From Oleiagrimonas sp035690885 (lineage in GTDB: Bacteria; Pseudomonadota; Gammaproteobacteria; Xanthomonadales; Rhodanobacteraceae): 64,000 bases of DNA. The DNA lies in assembly GCA_035690885.1 (NCBI GenBank), contig DASSKC010000060.1, positions 1 to 64,000 on the forward strand, given 5' to 3'. Of the stretch, positions 16,803 to 24,451 are shown one piece after another; within the stretch, counting starts at the first letter, position 1, and each line of letters begins with the position of its first letter. The notes under the pieces are model-generated. The model had not been told where the DNA came from and did no database searches. It was given only the letters and a program-made list of their open reading frames with translations. The translations under genes and the position numbers were made by a program.

Positions 16803-18224
16803 ATGCGTTCGTCGTTCAGACGCTTGTTGATGATGTGCACGGCCGTACCGTGCGTGGTGCTGGCCGGGTGTGCCAGCGTGGGAACACATGCCGGCGGGGT
16901 TGGCGCGCTGTACGCGCAGCTTGATGCCTCGACCCGTGCTTACGAGGCGGCCTGGGCCAAGGCCCGTGCGGGACAATCCGACGCGACCGATCAGGCCATG
17001 CGCGAAGCACTCGGCGACCTGCGCGAGGCGGCGGCGCGTTGCGGCGACACGGCGGGCTGCGACGAGCAGCGCTTCGTGTCGGCCTACAGCCACTTGCTGC
17101 AACTCGATGATGGCGATGTCGAGCTCGATCTGGCCGACAACGACGACGGCGATTTGTCGGTCGACCAGGCGGTGCCGCAGACGCAGCGGACCATCACATT
17201 GCTGCACGGGCACAAGCTGTCGGACCTGATCGCCATGAACGGGCCGGTCAAGGCGGCGTTGGAGCAATGGCTGACCTGGCGGCGTCCGGACCTGATGCGC
17301 TCGTACGTCAACTATCAGTACCTGCGTCATCTGATGTGGCCGCAGTTCAAGAAGGCCGGCCTGCCCGAGGCCGTGTTGTTCGGCATCCTGACCAAGGAGT
17401 CGAACGGCCGCGTGAACGCGGTGTCCAGTGCCGGCGCCAAGGGACCGTTGCAATTCATGTATGCGACCGGTGCGCGCTTCGGTCTGCATTACGTCGATGG
17501 CTTCGACGAGCGCTTCGACCCGGCGATGTCGGCGCATGCCGCCGCCGCCTTCCTGAATGAACAGCTCGGGGTGTTCAACGACAACCTGGAGTTGGTGCTG
17601 GCGGCCTACAACGCCGGTTCCGGGCGCGTGCGTCGGCGTACCGACGGTGACCCGAGCAAGAGTTTCTACGACCCGGATGTGTACTTCGACCTGCCCAAGC
17701 AGACGCGGCGCTACGTGCCGCTGGTGCTGGCGGCGGCGTGGCTGTTCCTGCATCCGGAGCGCTACCACCTCAAGTGGCCGAAGATCGACGCCCGACCGGG
17801 GCAGATCAAGTTGGCCCGGCAGGCGTCATTGTCCGAGCTGGCGATCTGCCTGGGCCAGGACGAGGGCATGCGCACGGGCTGGTGGCGGACCCTGCGCAAC
17901 CTCAACCCGCGTCTCAGCCCGCAAGGCGAATTGCCTCCGGGCACCGTCGTCCACGTGCCGCGCAAGCTGGAAAAGGCCTACGCACGGGACTGCACCGACG
18001 GTCCGTGGCCGATTCTGGCTGCCGATCTGCATTCGGGGACGGTGCCGGCGCCACCGCCGTCGGGCCTGCCGCGGCATTACGTCGTGCGCAGTGGCGATAC
18101 CTTGTCGGGCATCGTGCGCAAGCTGGGGTGTTCGAGCGTACGAGCCGTGGCGCACCTCAACGACCTGGGCTCGCATTACGGCATTCGCATCGGCCAGCAG
18201 CTGGTGTTGCCGCGCTGCTATTGA
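16803..18224 (+). CDS. mltD: MltD-type membrane-bound lytic transglycosylase with LysM
   Basis: A 473-residue lipoprotein that cleaves peptidoglycan glycan strands to 1,6-anhydro ends. The signal peptide ends in LAGC (lipidated Cys23). The SLT domain spans about residues 165-330: catalytic Glu199 in FGILTKESNGRVN, then SSAGAKGPLQFM and LAAYNAGSGRVRR. A LysM domain near residues 423-470 (HYVVRSGDTLSGIVRKLG ... GQQLVLP) binds glycan. Only one clear LysM is visible, fewer than in E. coli MltD. The start has GGGAG upstream and begins the signal sequence. Confidence 0.9.
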   Translation: MRSSFRRLLMMCTAVPCVVLAGCASVGTHAGGVGALYAQLDASTRAYEAAWAKARAGQSDATDQAMREALGDLREAAARCGDTAGCDEQRFVSAYSHLLQLDDGDVELDLADNDDGDLSVDQAVPQTQRTITLLHGHKLSDLIAMNGPVKAALEQWLTWRRPDLMRSYVNYQYLRHLMWPQFKKAGLPEAVLFGILTKESNGRVNAVSSAGAKGPLQFMYATGARFGLHYVDGFDERFDPAMSAHAAAAFLNEQLGVFNDNLELVLAAYNAGSGRVRRRTDGDPSKSFYDPDVYFDLPKQTRRYVPLVLAAAWLFLHPERYHLKWPKIDARPGQIKLARQASLSELAICLGQDEGMRTGWWRTLRNLNPRLSPQGELPPGTVVHVPRKLEKAYARDCTDGPWPILAADLHSGTVPAPPPSGLPRHYVVRSGDTLSGIVRKLGCSSVRAVAHLNDLGSHYGIRIGQQLVLPRCY

Positions 18225-18230
18225 ACGCGT

Positions 18231-18265
18231 GACCAGCGGGCGGATGTGACGTCCGCCCGCTGGTC
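18231..18265. terminator. Strong hairpin between convergent genes
   Basis: A perfect 14-bp inverted repeat (18231-18244 with 18252-18265, 7-base loop) begins 6 bases after the transglycosylase stop codon and lies before the 3' end of the converging gene. No T run follows. Confidence 0.6.
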
Positions 18266-18278
18266 TCGCAAGAGATGA

Positions 18279-18734
18279 TTACGCCGCCGCTTCGGCGGCG
18301 TCGTGCCAGGCATGGTCGGAGGTGTTTGCCGGCACGCTTTTTTTGAGCTGGCGCAACACGCCCAGCACTTCGCGATGCAGGGCCGCCAGTTGCGGCTGCT
18401 CGCTCTCGCGAGTTTCGTGAAAGGTGACGGCCAGCCACAGGGCCACGCCGCGCAGGCGCACCTGCGGGTTGTCCGAGCGGGCGCGCGCCACGCCGGTGGC
18501 GGTGCCGTCGCCCCACAAGGCATAGCGTTGTTCGGGCGGGGTGCCATACAGATGCGGGAATTCGCAGCGTCCGGCCTGGGCCAGTTCGCGCAGGGTCAGC
18601 AAGGCCAGTTTTTGCCGGGCGGGTTCGGCCAGCGTGTCGATGGCGCGCTTGATCTCGCGAAACTCGCGGGCAAGGCGCACGGCGCGACTGGTGGCGATGA
18701 GTCGGGTGACGAGACGCATGGCATGAGCCTTCAT
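18279..18734 (-). CDS. Conserved-looking cytoplasmic protein of unknown function
   Basis: A 151-residue Arg/Ala/Leu-rich, mostly helical protein without signal peptide or membrane segment. Patterns such as REFREIKRAIDTLAEPARQK and RYALWGDGT ... DNPQVRLRGVALWLAVTFHETR look like real coding sequence, but I recognise no family. The start is ambiguous between 18734 and 18719; the latter has AAGG upstream. It stands alone between converging mltD and the psd gene. Confidence 0.6.
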   Translation of the reverse strand: MKAHAMRLVTRLIATSRAVRLAREFREIKRAIDTLAEPARQKLALLTLRELAQAGRCEFPHLYGTPPEQRYALWGDGTATGVARARSDNPQVRLRGVALWLAVTFHETRESEQPQLAALHREVLGVLRQLKKSVPANTSDHAWHDAAEAAA

Positions 18735-18836
18735 GGCTGGCGGGCGGCATGCAGCCGGTCCGGTGGATGACGGCCGCCAGCGTACGCGTGATGCCGGTCG
18801 GATATACCCATCTGCGTCACAAAATGACGTTTTGCG

Positions 18837-19673
18837 TCACCCTGACGTACCTATGGCTTGCCCCATCCGCACGGCCTGGTCGGGTGACAGCGTGTTCATG
18901 CGCGCCGCCGCCGGCAGCAGCACGATGACCGTCGAACCCATGTTGAAATGTCCCAGCTGTGCCTGTCGGTCCAGCTGCAGCTGGCGCGGGCGGCAGTCGC
19001 TGTGGCTGATGGCGTGGGCGCGCGGCGGAATCACCAGGCCGTCCCAGGCGGTGGTCACGCTTGACACCAGCATGGCGCCGACCAGCACCACCGCGAACGG
19101 TCCGTATTCGCCGTCGAAATGACACACGAGCCGTTCGTTGCGCGCAAACAGGCGCGGAATGGCCCGCACCGCGAACGGCGCGACACTGAAGATGCGTCCC
19201 GGCACGTGCGTGGTGCGTTGCAGCGTGCCGGCCAATGGCATGTGCACGCGGTGGTAGTCGCGGGGGGACAGGTACACGGTGACGAAGTGGCCGTCGGCGT
19301 AGGGCGCGGTGGCGGCTTCATCGCCGAGCAGCTCCGCGACGCTGAAGGTCTGGCTCTTGGCCTGGAAGATGCGTCCCTCGCGAATCCTGCCGGCCTGGCT
19401 TACGCGGCCGTCGGCCGGGCAGGCGATGGCGTGCGGGTCGGCGGGCTCGGGCCGGGCCTCGTCGCGCAGCACGCGCGTGAAGAACGCATTGAAATGCGGG
19501 TAGGCGTGCGGGTCCGGTTGCGCGGCTTCGCTCATGTCGACGCGGTAGCGGCGAACGATCTGGTCGATCAGGAAATCTTTCCACGGTCGCCAGGTCCAGC
19601 GCGTGGCATGAAACACCACGCGCGAGAGCAGGTGATGGGGCAGGGCGTATTGCAACAGGACTTTTAATGACAT
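18837..19673 (-). CDS. psd: Phosphatidylserine decarboxylase
   Basis: A 278-residue inner-membrane enzyme that makes phosphatidylethanolamine and self-cleaves to create its pyruvoyl cofactor. The catalytic set is complete: Asp in ACPADGRVSQ, His in SPRDYHRVHMPLAG, and the processing site NMGST with Ser247 becoming the pyruvoyl group (alpha chain of about 32 residues). The family's usual LGST is MGST here. The start ATG at 19673 opens the conserved MSLKVLLQYALPHHLLSR. On this strand a TATAAT sits only 6 bases before the ATG. A second, shorter decarboxylase is encoded at 53233-53922. Confidence 0.96.
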   Translation of the reverse strand: MSLKVLLQYALPHHLLSRVVFHATRWTWRPWKDFLIDQIVRRYRVDMSEAAQPDPHAYPHFNAFFTRVLRDEARPEPADPHAIACPADGRVSQAGRIREGRIFQAKSQTFSVAELLGDEAATAPYADGHFVTVYLSPRDYHRVHMPLAGTLQRTTHVPGRIFSVAPFAVRAIPRLFARNERLVCHFDGEYGPFAVVLVGAMLVSSVTTAWDGLVIPPRAHAISHSDCRPRQLQLDRQAQLGHFNMGSTVIVLLPAAARMNTLSPDQAVRMGQAIGTSG

Positions 19674-19715
19674 TGGCCGATTATACTGGCGGCCTTCTGA
19701 TCGCTTGTACCTGTC

Positions 19716-20639
19716 GTGACTGCCGAACTTGCCACCATCATCGACTTCATCCGTTATGGCGCCAGCCGCTTCTCCGCCGCGGGTCTGATCCTTGGCCACG
19801 GCCATGACACGCCGATCGACGAGGCCATGCATCTGGTGCTGGCCGCGTTGCACCTGCCACCGGATACGCCGCCGGCTTACGGTGCCGGTCGGCTTGTCGA
19901 GAGCGAACGGGCCACATTGCTCGCCCTGATCGAGCGGCGCGTGGCCGAGCGCGTGCCGGTGGCCTATCTGGTCGGCGAGGCCTGGTTTGCCGGCATGCCG
20001 TTCATCAGCGATGCGCGCGCGCTGGTGCCGCGTTCGCCGATTGCCGAACTGATCGAAACCGGGTTTTCGCCATGGCTGGACGAGCGCCCGGTCGAGCGCG
20101 CGCTGGATCTTTGCACCGGCTCGGGCTGCATCGGCATCGCCATGGCCGCGCATCATCCGCACTGGCAGGTGGATATTGCCGACATCAGCGAGGATGCCTT
20201 GTCGTTGGCACGCGAGAACCTGGACATGCATCATCTGCAGGCGCAGGTGGACGTGCTGCAGTCGGACCTGTTCGCGGGCCTGGCCGGGCGGCGTTACGAT
20301 CTGATCGTGTCCAACCCGCCGTATGTCAGCGAGGACGAATGCGCTGCGCTGCCGGCCGAATACGATCACGAGCCGCGCCTCGGGCTGGCTGCGGGCGACG
20401 ATGGGCTGGACATCTGCCTGCACATCCTGGCACACGCCGCCGAGCATCTTGCCGACGACGGCCTGCTGGTGGTCGAGGTGGGCAACAGCGAACACGCTCT
20501 GTGCCAGTTGCTGCCGCAGGTGCCGTTCGTGTGGATCGAGTTTTCGACGGGTCCGATGGGCGTGTTCGCGTTGGAGCGCCGCGACCTGGTCGAACATGCC
20601 GACCAGATCGCCACGGTTCTGGCTTCCCGACATGCATGA
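19716..20639 (+). CDS. prmB: Ribosomal protein L3 N5-glutamine methyltransferase PrmB
   Basis: A 307-residue S-adenosylmethionine-dependent methyltransferase of the HemK/Prm family. The SAM-binding motif I is LDLCTGSGCIGIAMA, and the glutamine-binding catalytic motif is IVSNPPYVSEDE. The N-terminal helical domain with AYLVGEAWFAGMPF and ALVPRSPIAELI is typical of PrmB (TERPRSP in PrmC). The start is GTG at 19716, divergent from psd with a 42-base gap. It is followed by a hairpin terminator and then aroC. Confidence 0.94.
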   Translation: MTAELATIIDFIRYGASRFSAAGLILGHGHDTPIDEAMHLVLAALHLPPDTPPAYGAGRLVESERATLLALIERRVAERVPVAYLVGEAWFAGMPFISDARALVPRSPIAELIETGFSPWLDERPVERALDLCTGSGCIGIAMAAHHPHWQVDIADISEDALSLARENLDMHHLQAQVDVLQSDLFAGLAGRRYDLIVSNPPYVSEDECAALPAEYDHEPRLGLAAGDDGLDICLHILAHAAEHLADDGLLVVEVGNSEHALCQLLPQVPFVWIEFSTGPMGVFALERRDLVEHADQIATVLASRHA

Positions 20640-20731
20640 GCGGCATTTGGCAGGTGGCCGAATGCGTGGAATGATGCGATCAGGGTTGATGTTGATGCTG
20701 CAACGTCGACATTTGTCCCGAATCCCGTATT

Positions 20732-20769
20732 GCCGCCATTCCGGGTTTGCCCGTAATGGCGGCGCTTTT
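20732..20769 (+). terminator. Intrinsic terminator after prmB
   Basis: GCCGCCATT (20732-20740) pairs with AATGGCGGC (20755-20763), with an inner CGGG/CCCG extension and a TTTG loop; a short T run (TTTT at 20766-20769) follows on the plus strand. It lies about 90 bases after the prmB stop and about 40 bases before aroC. Confidence 0.6.
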
Positions 20770-20809
20770 CGTTGTACCGTTTGACCTTTCCCGTGCACGC
20801 GTTCCGTCC

Positions 20810-21895
20810 ATGTCCAACAGCTTCGGCAAACTCCTGACCGTCACCACGTTCGGCGAAAGCCACGGGCCGGCCATCGGTTGCGTGATCGACGGGTGCCCGC
20901 CCGGATTGGCGCTGGAGGCCGGCGAGTTCGCGCATGATCTGCGCCGTCGTGCCACCGGGCGTTCGCGTCACACCTCGCAGCGGCACGAGACCGACGCGGT
21001 CGAAATCCTCTCCGGTGTCTACGAGGGGCGCACCACCGGTACGCCGATCGCCTTGCTGGTCCGCAATACCGACGCGCGTTCGCGCGACTACAAGGCCATT
21101 TCGGAGACTTTCCGTCCCGGTCACGCCGACTATACCTATTGGCAAAAGTACGGCATTCGCGATCCGCGTGGCGGCGGGCGCTCGTCGGCGCGCGAAACGA
21201 CCATGCGCGTGGCTGCGGCCGTCATTGCCAAGAAGTGGCTGGCCGAAAAACACGGCGTGCAGGTGCGCGCGTACCTGTCGCAGCTGGGCGAGCTGACGCC
21301 CGCATCGCACGACTGGAATGCGGTGGAAGCCAATGCGTTTTTCTGGCCCGACGCGGACCAGGTGACCGAGCTTGAAGCCTGCCTCGACGCCGTGCGTGCC
21401 GAGCGCGATGCCGTCGGTGCGCGTGTCACCGTTGTTGCCGACGGCGTGCCACCGGGCTGGGGTCAGCCGATCTACGGCAAGCTCGATGGCGAGTTGGCCG
21501 CGGCCTTGATGTCGATCAATGCCGTCAAGGGCGTGGAAATCGGCGATGGTTTCGCTGCCGTGTCGCAGCGCGCGACCGCGCACCGCGACGAGCTGGGTGC
21601 GGACGGCTTCGGCTCCAACCATGCCGGTGGCGTGCTCGGCGGCATTTCCAGCGGCCAGCCGGTCATCGCGTCGATCGCGCTCAAGCCCACGTCCAGCATC
21701 GCCACGCCCGGGCACAGCGTGAATCTGGCCGGCGAGCCGGTCGAGGTGGTCACCAAGGGGCGCCATGATCCCTGCGTCGGCATCCGTGCGGTGCCCATCG
21801 CCGAGGCCATGATGGCGCTGGTGCTGATGGATCTGGCGTTGCGCCATCGTGCACAGTGCGGCGACGTCGGCGACATCCAGCCACGCATCACGTGA
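20810..21895 (+). CDS. aroC: Chorismate synthase
   Basis: A 361-residue enzyme making chorismate from 5-enolpyruvylshikimate 3-phosphate with reduced FMN, the last shikimate step. Signature regions are present: FGESHGPAIGCVIDG, RRRATGRSRHTSQRHETD, the SARETTMRVAAGA-like stretch SSARETTMRVAAAVIAKK, and FGSNHAGGVLGGISSGQPV. Length matches the family. The first in-frame ATG matching the conserved N-terminus is at 20810. It precedes a hydroxyacid dehydrogenase gene by 13 bases, as in other xanthomonads, and feeds the trp pathway encoded further on. Confidence 0.97.
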   Translation: MSNSFGKLLTVTTFGESHGPAIGCVIDGCPPGLALEAGEFAHDLRRRATGRSRHTSQRHETDAVEILSGVYEGRTTGTPIALLVRNTDARSRDYKAISETFRPGHADYTYWQKYGIRDPRGGGRSSARETTMRVAAAVIAKKWLAEKHGVQVRAYLSQLGELTPASHDWNAVEANAFFWPDADQVTELEACLDAVRAERDAVGARVTVVADGVPPGWGQPIYGKLDGELAAALMSINAVKGVEIGDGFAAVSQRATAHRDELGADGFGSNHAGGVLGGISSGQPVIASIALKPTSSIATPGHSVNLAGEPVEVVTKGRHDPCVGIRAVPIAEAMMALVLMDLALRHRAQCGDVGDIQPRIT

Positions 21896-21908
21896 AGCGG
21901 AGGCAGCC

Positions 21909-22925
21909 ATGAGCAGCAAACCGGCATTGTGGATATCACGGCCGACGTTCGACGACGTGATCGCGCCGCTGGCCGAGCATTTCGACGTGCGCGCAGAAAC
22001 CGTGGAGCGCAATTTCAGCAGTGACGAAATCCGCCAGCGACTGGCCGATTGCGACGCGGCCATCGTCGGCATGAAGGAACACATCGGTACGCGCGAGGTG
22101 CAGGACGCCGCGCGTCTGCGCATGGTCGCCAACTTTTCCGTCGGTTACGACAACCTCGATGTCGCTGCGTTGACGGCCGCAGGGATCGCCGCCAGCAACA
22201 CCGCCGGTTCGCTCAATGACAGCGTGGCCGATTTTGCCTGGGCGTTGATACTTGCCGCGGCGCGGCGTCTGGGCGAGGCCGAACGCTGGGTGCGTGCCGG
22301 CCAATGGCAACACCCGGCGCAATTTCTCGATTGGCTGGGCACCGACGTGTTCGGCGGCACCCTGGGCATTCTCGGCATGGGCCGCATCGGTCAGGCGGTG
22401 GCCCGGCGCGCGACCGGTTTCCGCATGCCGGTGATCTATCACAACCGTTCGCGGCTGGATGCTGCCACCGAGCGTGATTGCGCCGCGCGCTACGTGGACA
22501 AGGCGACCTTGCTGCGCGAAGCGGATGTGCTGGTCGTGGTGGTGCCGTTGACCGACGCGACCCGGCACATCATCGGCGCCGACGAGCTGACGGCGATGAA
22601 GTCGACGGCGGTGCTGGTCAACGTTGCCCGCGGCGGCGTGGTCGACGATGTCGCCCTGGCGCAGGCGCTGGCGGTAAAACGCATTGCCGCCGCCGGCCTG
22701 GATGTCTTTGACGGTGAGCCCGTGCTCAACCCGGCATTGCTCGATCTGGACAATGTGGTGCTCGCTCCGCACGTGGCCAGTGCCACCACCGGCACCCGGC
22801 GCGCCATGGCGGCGACCGCGGTCGACAACGTGCTGGCGTTTTTCGGTCATGGAGTGCATGCCGGTCAGCCACCCAATCTTCTCAATCCCGAAGCATTGAC
22901 CTCGGGTCCGCACAGTTCCACGTAA
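21909..22925 (+). CDS. D-2-hydroxyacid dehydrogenase (glyoxylate/2-ketogluconate reductase type)
   Basis: A 338-residue NAD(P)-dependent dehydrogenase of the D-isomer family. The Rossmann motif is GILGMGRIGQAVARRA; the substrate/catalytic Arg is in VNVARGGVVDD, the Glu in DVFDGEPVLN and the His in LAPHVASATTGTR. Arg after the second strand (NRSRLD) suggests preference for NADPH, as in GhrB/TkrA. The exact substrate (glyoxylate, hydroxypyruvate or 2-ketogluconate) is not decided by sequence. It lies between aroC and asd, 17 bases before asd, probably cotranscribed. Confidence 0.9.
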   Translation: MSSKPALWISRPTFDDVIAPLAEHFDVRAETVERNFSSDEIRQRLADCDAAIVGMKEHIGTREVQDAARLRMVANFSVGYDNLDVAALTAAGIAASNTAGSLNDSVADFAWALILAAARRLGEAERWVRAGQWQHPAQFLDWLGTDVFGGTLGILGMGRIGQAVARRATGFRMPVIYHNRSRLDAATERDCAARYVDKATLLREADVLVVVVPLTDATRHIIGADELTAMKSTAVLVNVARGGVVDDVALAQALAVKRIAAAGLDVFDGEPVLNPALLDLDNVVLAPHVASATTGTRRAMAATAVDNVLAFFGHGVHAGQPPNLLNPEALTSGPHSST

Positions 22926-22942
22926 TCCTGGATACAAGAACC

Positions 22943-23971
22943 ATGAGCAAGAAAGCCAAGTACAACGTCGCCATGGTCGGTGCCACCGGTGCCGTCGGCG
23001 AGACCCTGCTGTCGATCCTCGAGCAGCGCGATTTTCCCGTGGCCGAACTGGTGCCGTTGGCCAGTGAGCGCTCGGCCGGCGGCACGTTGAAATTCGCCGG
23101 CAAGGAAGTGGTGATCCGCAATCTGGCCGATTACGACTTCGACGGCATCGACATCGCGTTCTTTTCCGCCGGCGGCTCGGTCAGCCGCGAGCATGCGCCG
23201 CGCGCGGCGGCGGCCGGTGCCGTGGTCATCGACAACACCTCCGAGTTCCGGCGTGACGAGGACGTGCCGCTGGTCGTCTCCGAAGTCAATCCGCACGCCA
23301 TTGCCGGTTACACGCAGCGCAACATCATCGCCAACCCCAACTGTTCGACCATGCAGATGCTGGTGGCGCTGGCGCCGATCCATCGCGCCGTCGGCATCGA
23401 GCGCATCAACGTGGCCACCTACCAGTCGGTGTCCGGCGCGGGTCGCTCGGCGATGGAAGAGTTGGGCCGGCAGACCGCGGACCTGCTCAATTTCAAGCCG
23501 ATCGAGCCGAAGAAATTCCCGCGCCAGATTGCGTTCAACGTGATCCCGCACATCGATACCTTCCAGCCCAACGGCTATACCCGCGAGGAGATGAAGATGG
23601 TGTGGGAAACCCACCGCATCCTCGAGGACGAGTCGATTGGCGTGAACCCGACCGCGGTGCGCGTGCCGGTGTTCTATGGTCATGCCGAGGCCGTGCATCT
23701 GGAAACCCGCGAGCCGATCGACGAAGCGGGCGTGCGCGAGCTGTTGGCCGCGGCACCGGGCGTCGTGGTTCTGGACGAGCGCAAGGACGGTGGTTATCCG
23801 ACACCGGTCAGCGACGCCGCCGGCAAGGATCCGGTGACCGTCGGACGCATCCGTCGCGATATCACGCACGAGCGTGGTCTGGATTTGTGGGTGGTGGCCG
23901 ACAACATCCGCAAGGGTGCCGCGCTCAATGCCGTACAGGTGGGCGAGATCCTGCTCGAGCAATACCTGTGA
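22943..23971 (+). CDS. asd: Aspartate-semialdehyde dehydrogenase
   Basis: A 342-residue enzyme producing aspartate semialdehyde for lysine, threonine and methionine synthesis. The NADP-binding loop is VGATGAVGETLL, the active-site nucleophile is Cys134 in IIANPNCSTMQM, and the phosphate-binding region includes YQSVSGAGRSAMEEL. Length and motifs fit the Gram-positive-like USG/Asd2 subtype found in xanthomonads. Its TGA overlaps the start of the next small gene (TGATG). Confidence 0.96.
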   Translation: MSKKAKYNVAMVGATGAVGETLLSILEQRDFPVAELVPLASERSAGGTLKFAGKEVVIRNLADYDFDGIDIAFFSAGGSVSREHAPRAAAAGAVVIDNTSEFRRDEDVPLVVSEVNPHAIAGYTQRNIIANPNCSTMQMLVALAPIHRAVGIERINVATYQSVSGAGRSAMEELGRQTADLLNFKPIEPKKFPRQIAFNVIPHIDTFQPNGYTREEMKMVWETHRILEDESIGVNPTAVRVPVFYGHAEAVHLETREPIDEAGVRELLAAAPGVVVLDERKDGGYPTPVSDAAGKDPVTVGRIRRDITHERGLDLWVVADNIRKGAALNAVQVGEILLEQYL

Positions 23972-24264
23972 TGCGCCGGCGCAAGCTGGTGGCCTGCCTT
24001 TGCGGCGCGATGTTGGTCGCGCCGCTGGCCATGGCGGCGGCCGCCGACGCACCGGCGACGGCATCGACCACGGTGGCCCGCCAGGTCGATCAGCTGCACC
24101 AGCAGATCGACGACCAGAAGGCGCAGACGCAGCAGCTGCGCCAGCAGGTCGAGACCTTGGAGCAGCAACAGCAAGCCAGTCATCGGCAACTGCAAAAGAC
24201 CAACCAGACCATCGAGCAGCTGCGTCGGCAATTGGAGAAGCTCCAGGCAGACGGCAGCTCGTGA
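23971..24264 (+). CDS. Small exported coiled-coil protein
   Basis: A 97-residue protein with a signal peptide (cleaved near LAMAAA) and a mature part that is almost entirely a Gln-rich coiled coil: QVDQLHQQIDDQKAQTQQLR followed by further heptads to the C-terminus. Its ATG overlaps the asd stop (TGATG), so it is translationally coupled to asd, and it lies 187 bases before fimV. Function unknown; a structural or scaffolding periplasmic role is plausible but unproven. Confidence 0.7.
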   Translation: MRRRKLVACLCGAMLVAPLAMAAAADAPATASTTVARQVDQLHQQIDDQKAQTQQLRQQVETLEQQQQASHRQLQKTNQTIEQLRRQLEKLQADGSS

Positions 24265-24451
24265 ACCGCTCCGGGGTGACGGTGCGGCTTGCGGCAACAC
24301 AAGAATGTGATCAAACGCAAAGAATATCGTTCAGGTAAGCTGCGTAAAGGCGCGTGGTTGGTGAAAAAGCCGGTTGTGGATTAGAGTTGCGGCTTGGATG
24401 CGGGGCACACACCTTGGCCGCGCAGGACATGGGTTGCGTGGGGGTTTCCTG

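Noticed and set aside
19674..20798. Long N-terminal extension of the psd frame
   Set aside because: It is antisense to prmB, and psd homology begins at 19673.
20366..22132. 588-codon open frame on the minus strand
   Set aside because: Antisense to prmB, aroC and the start of the hydroxyacid dehydrogenase; composition is Arg/His-rich shadow sequence.
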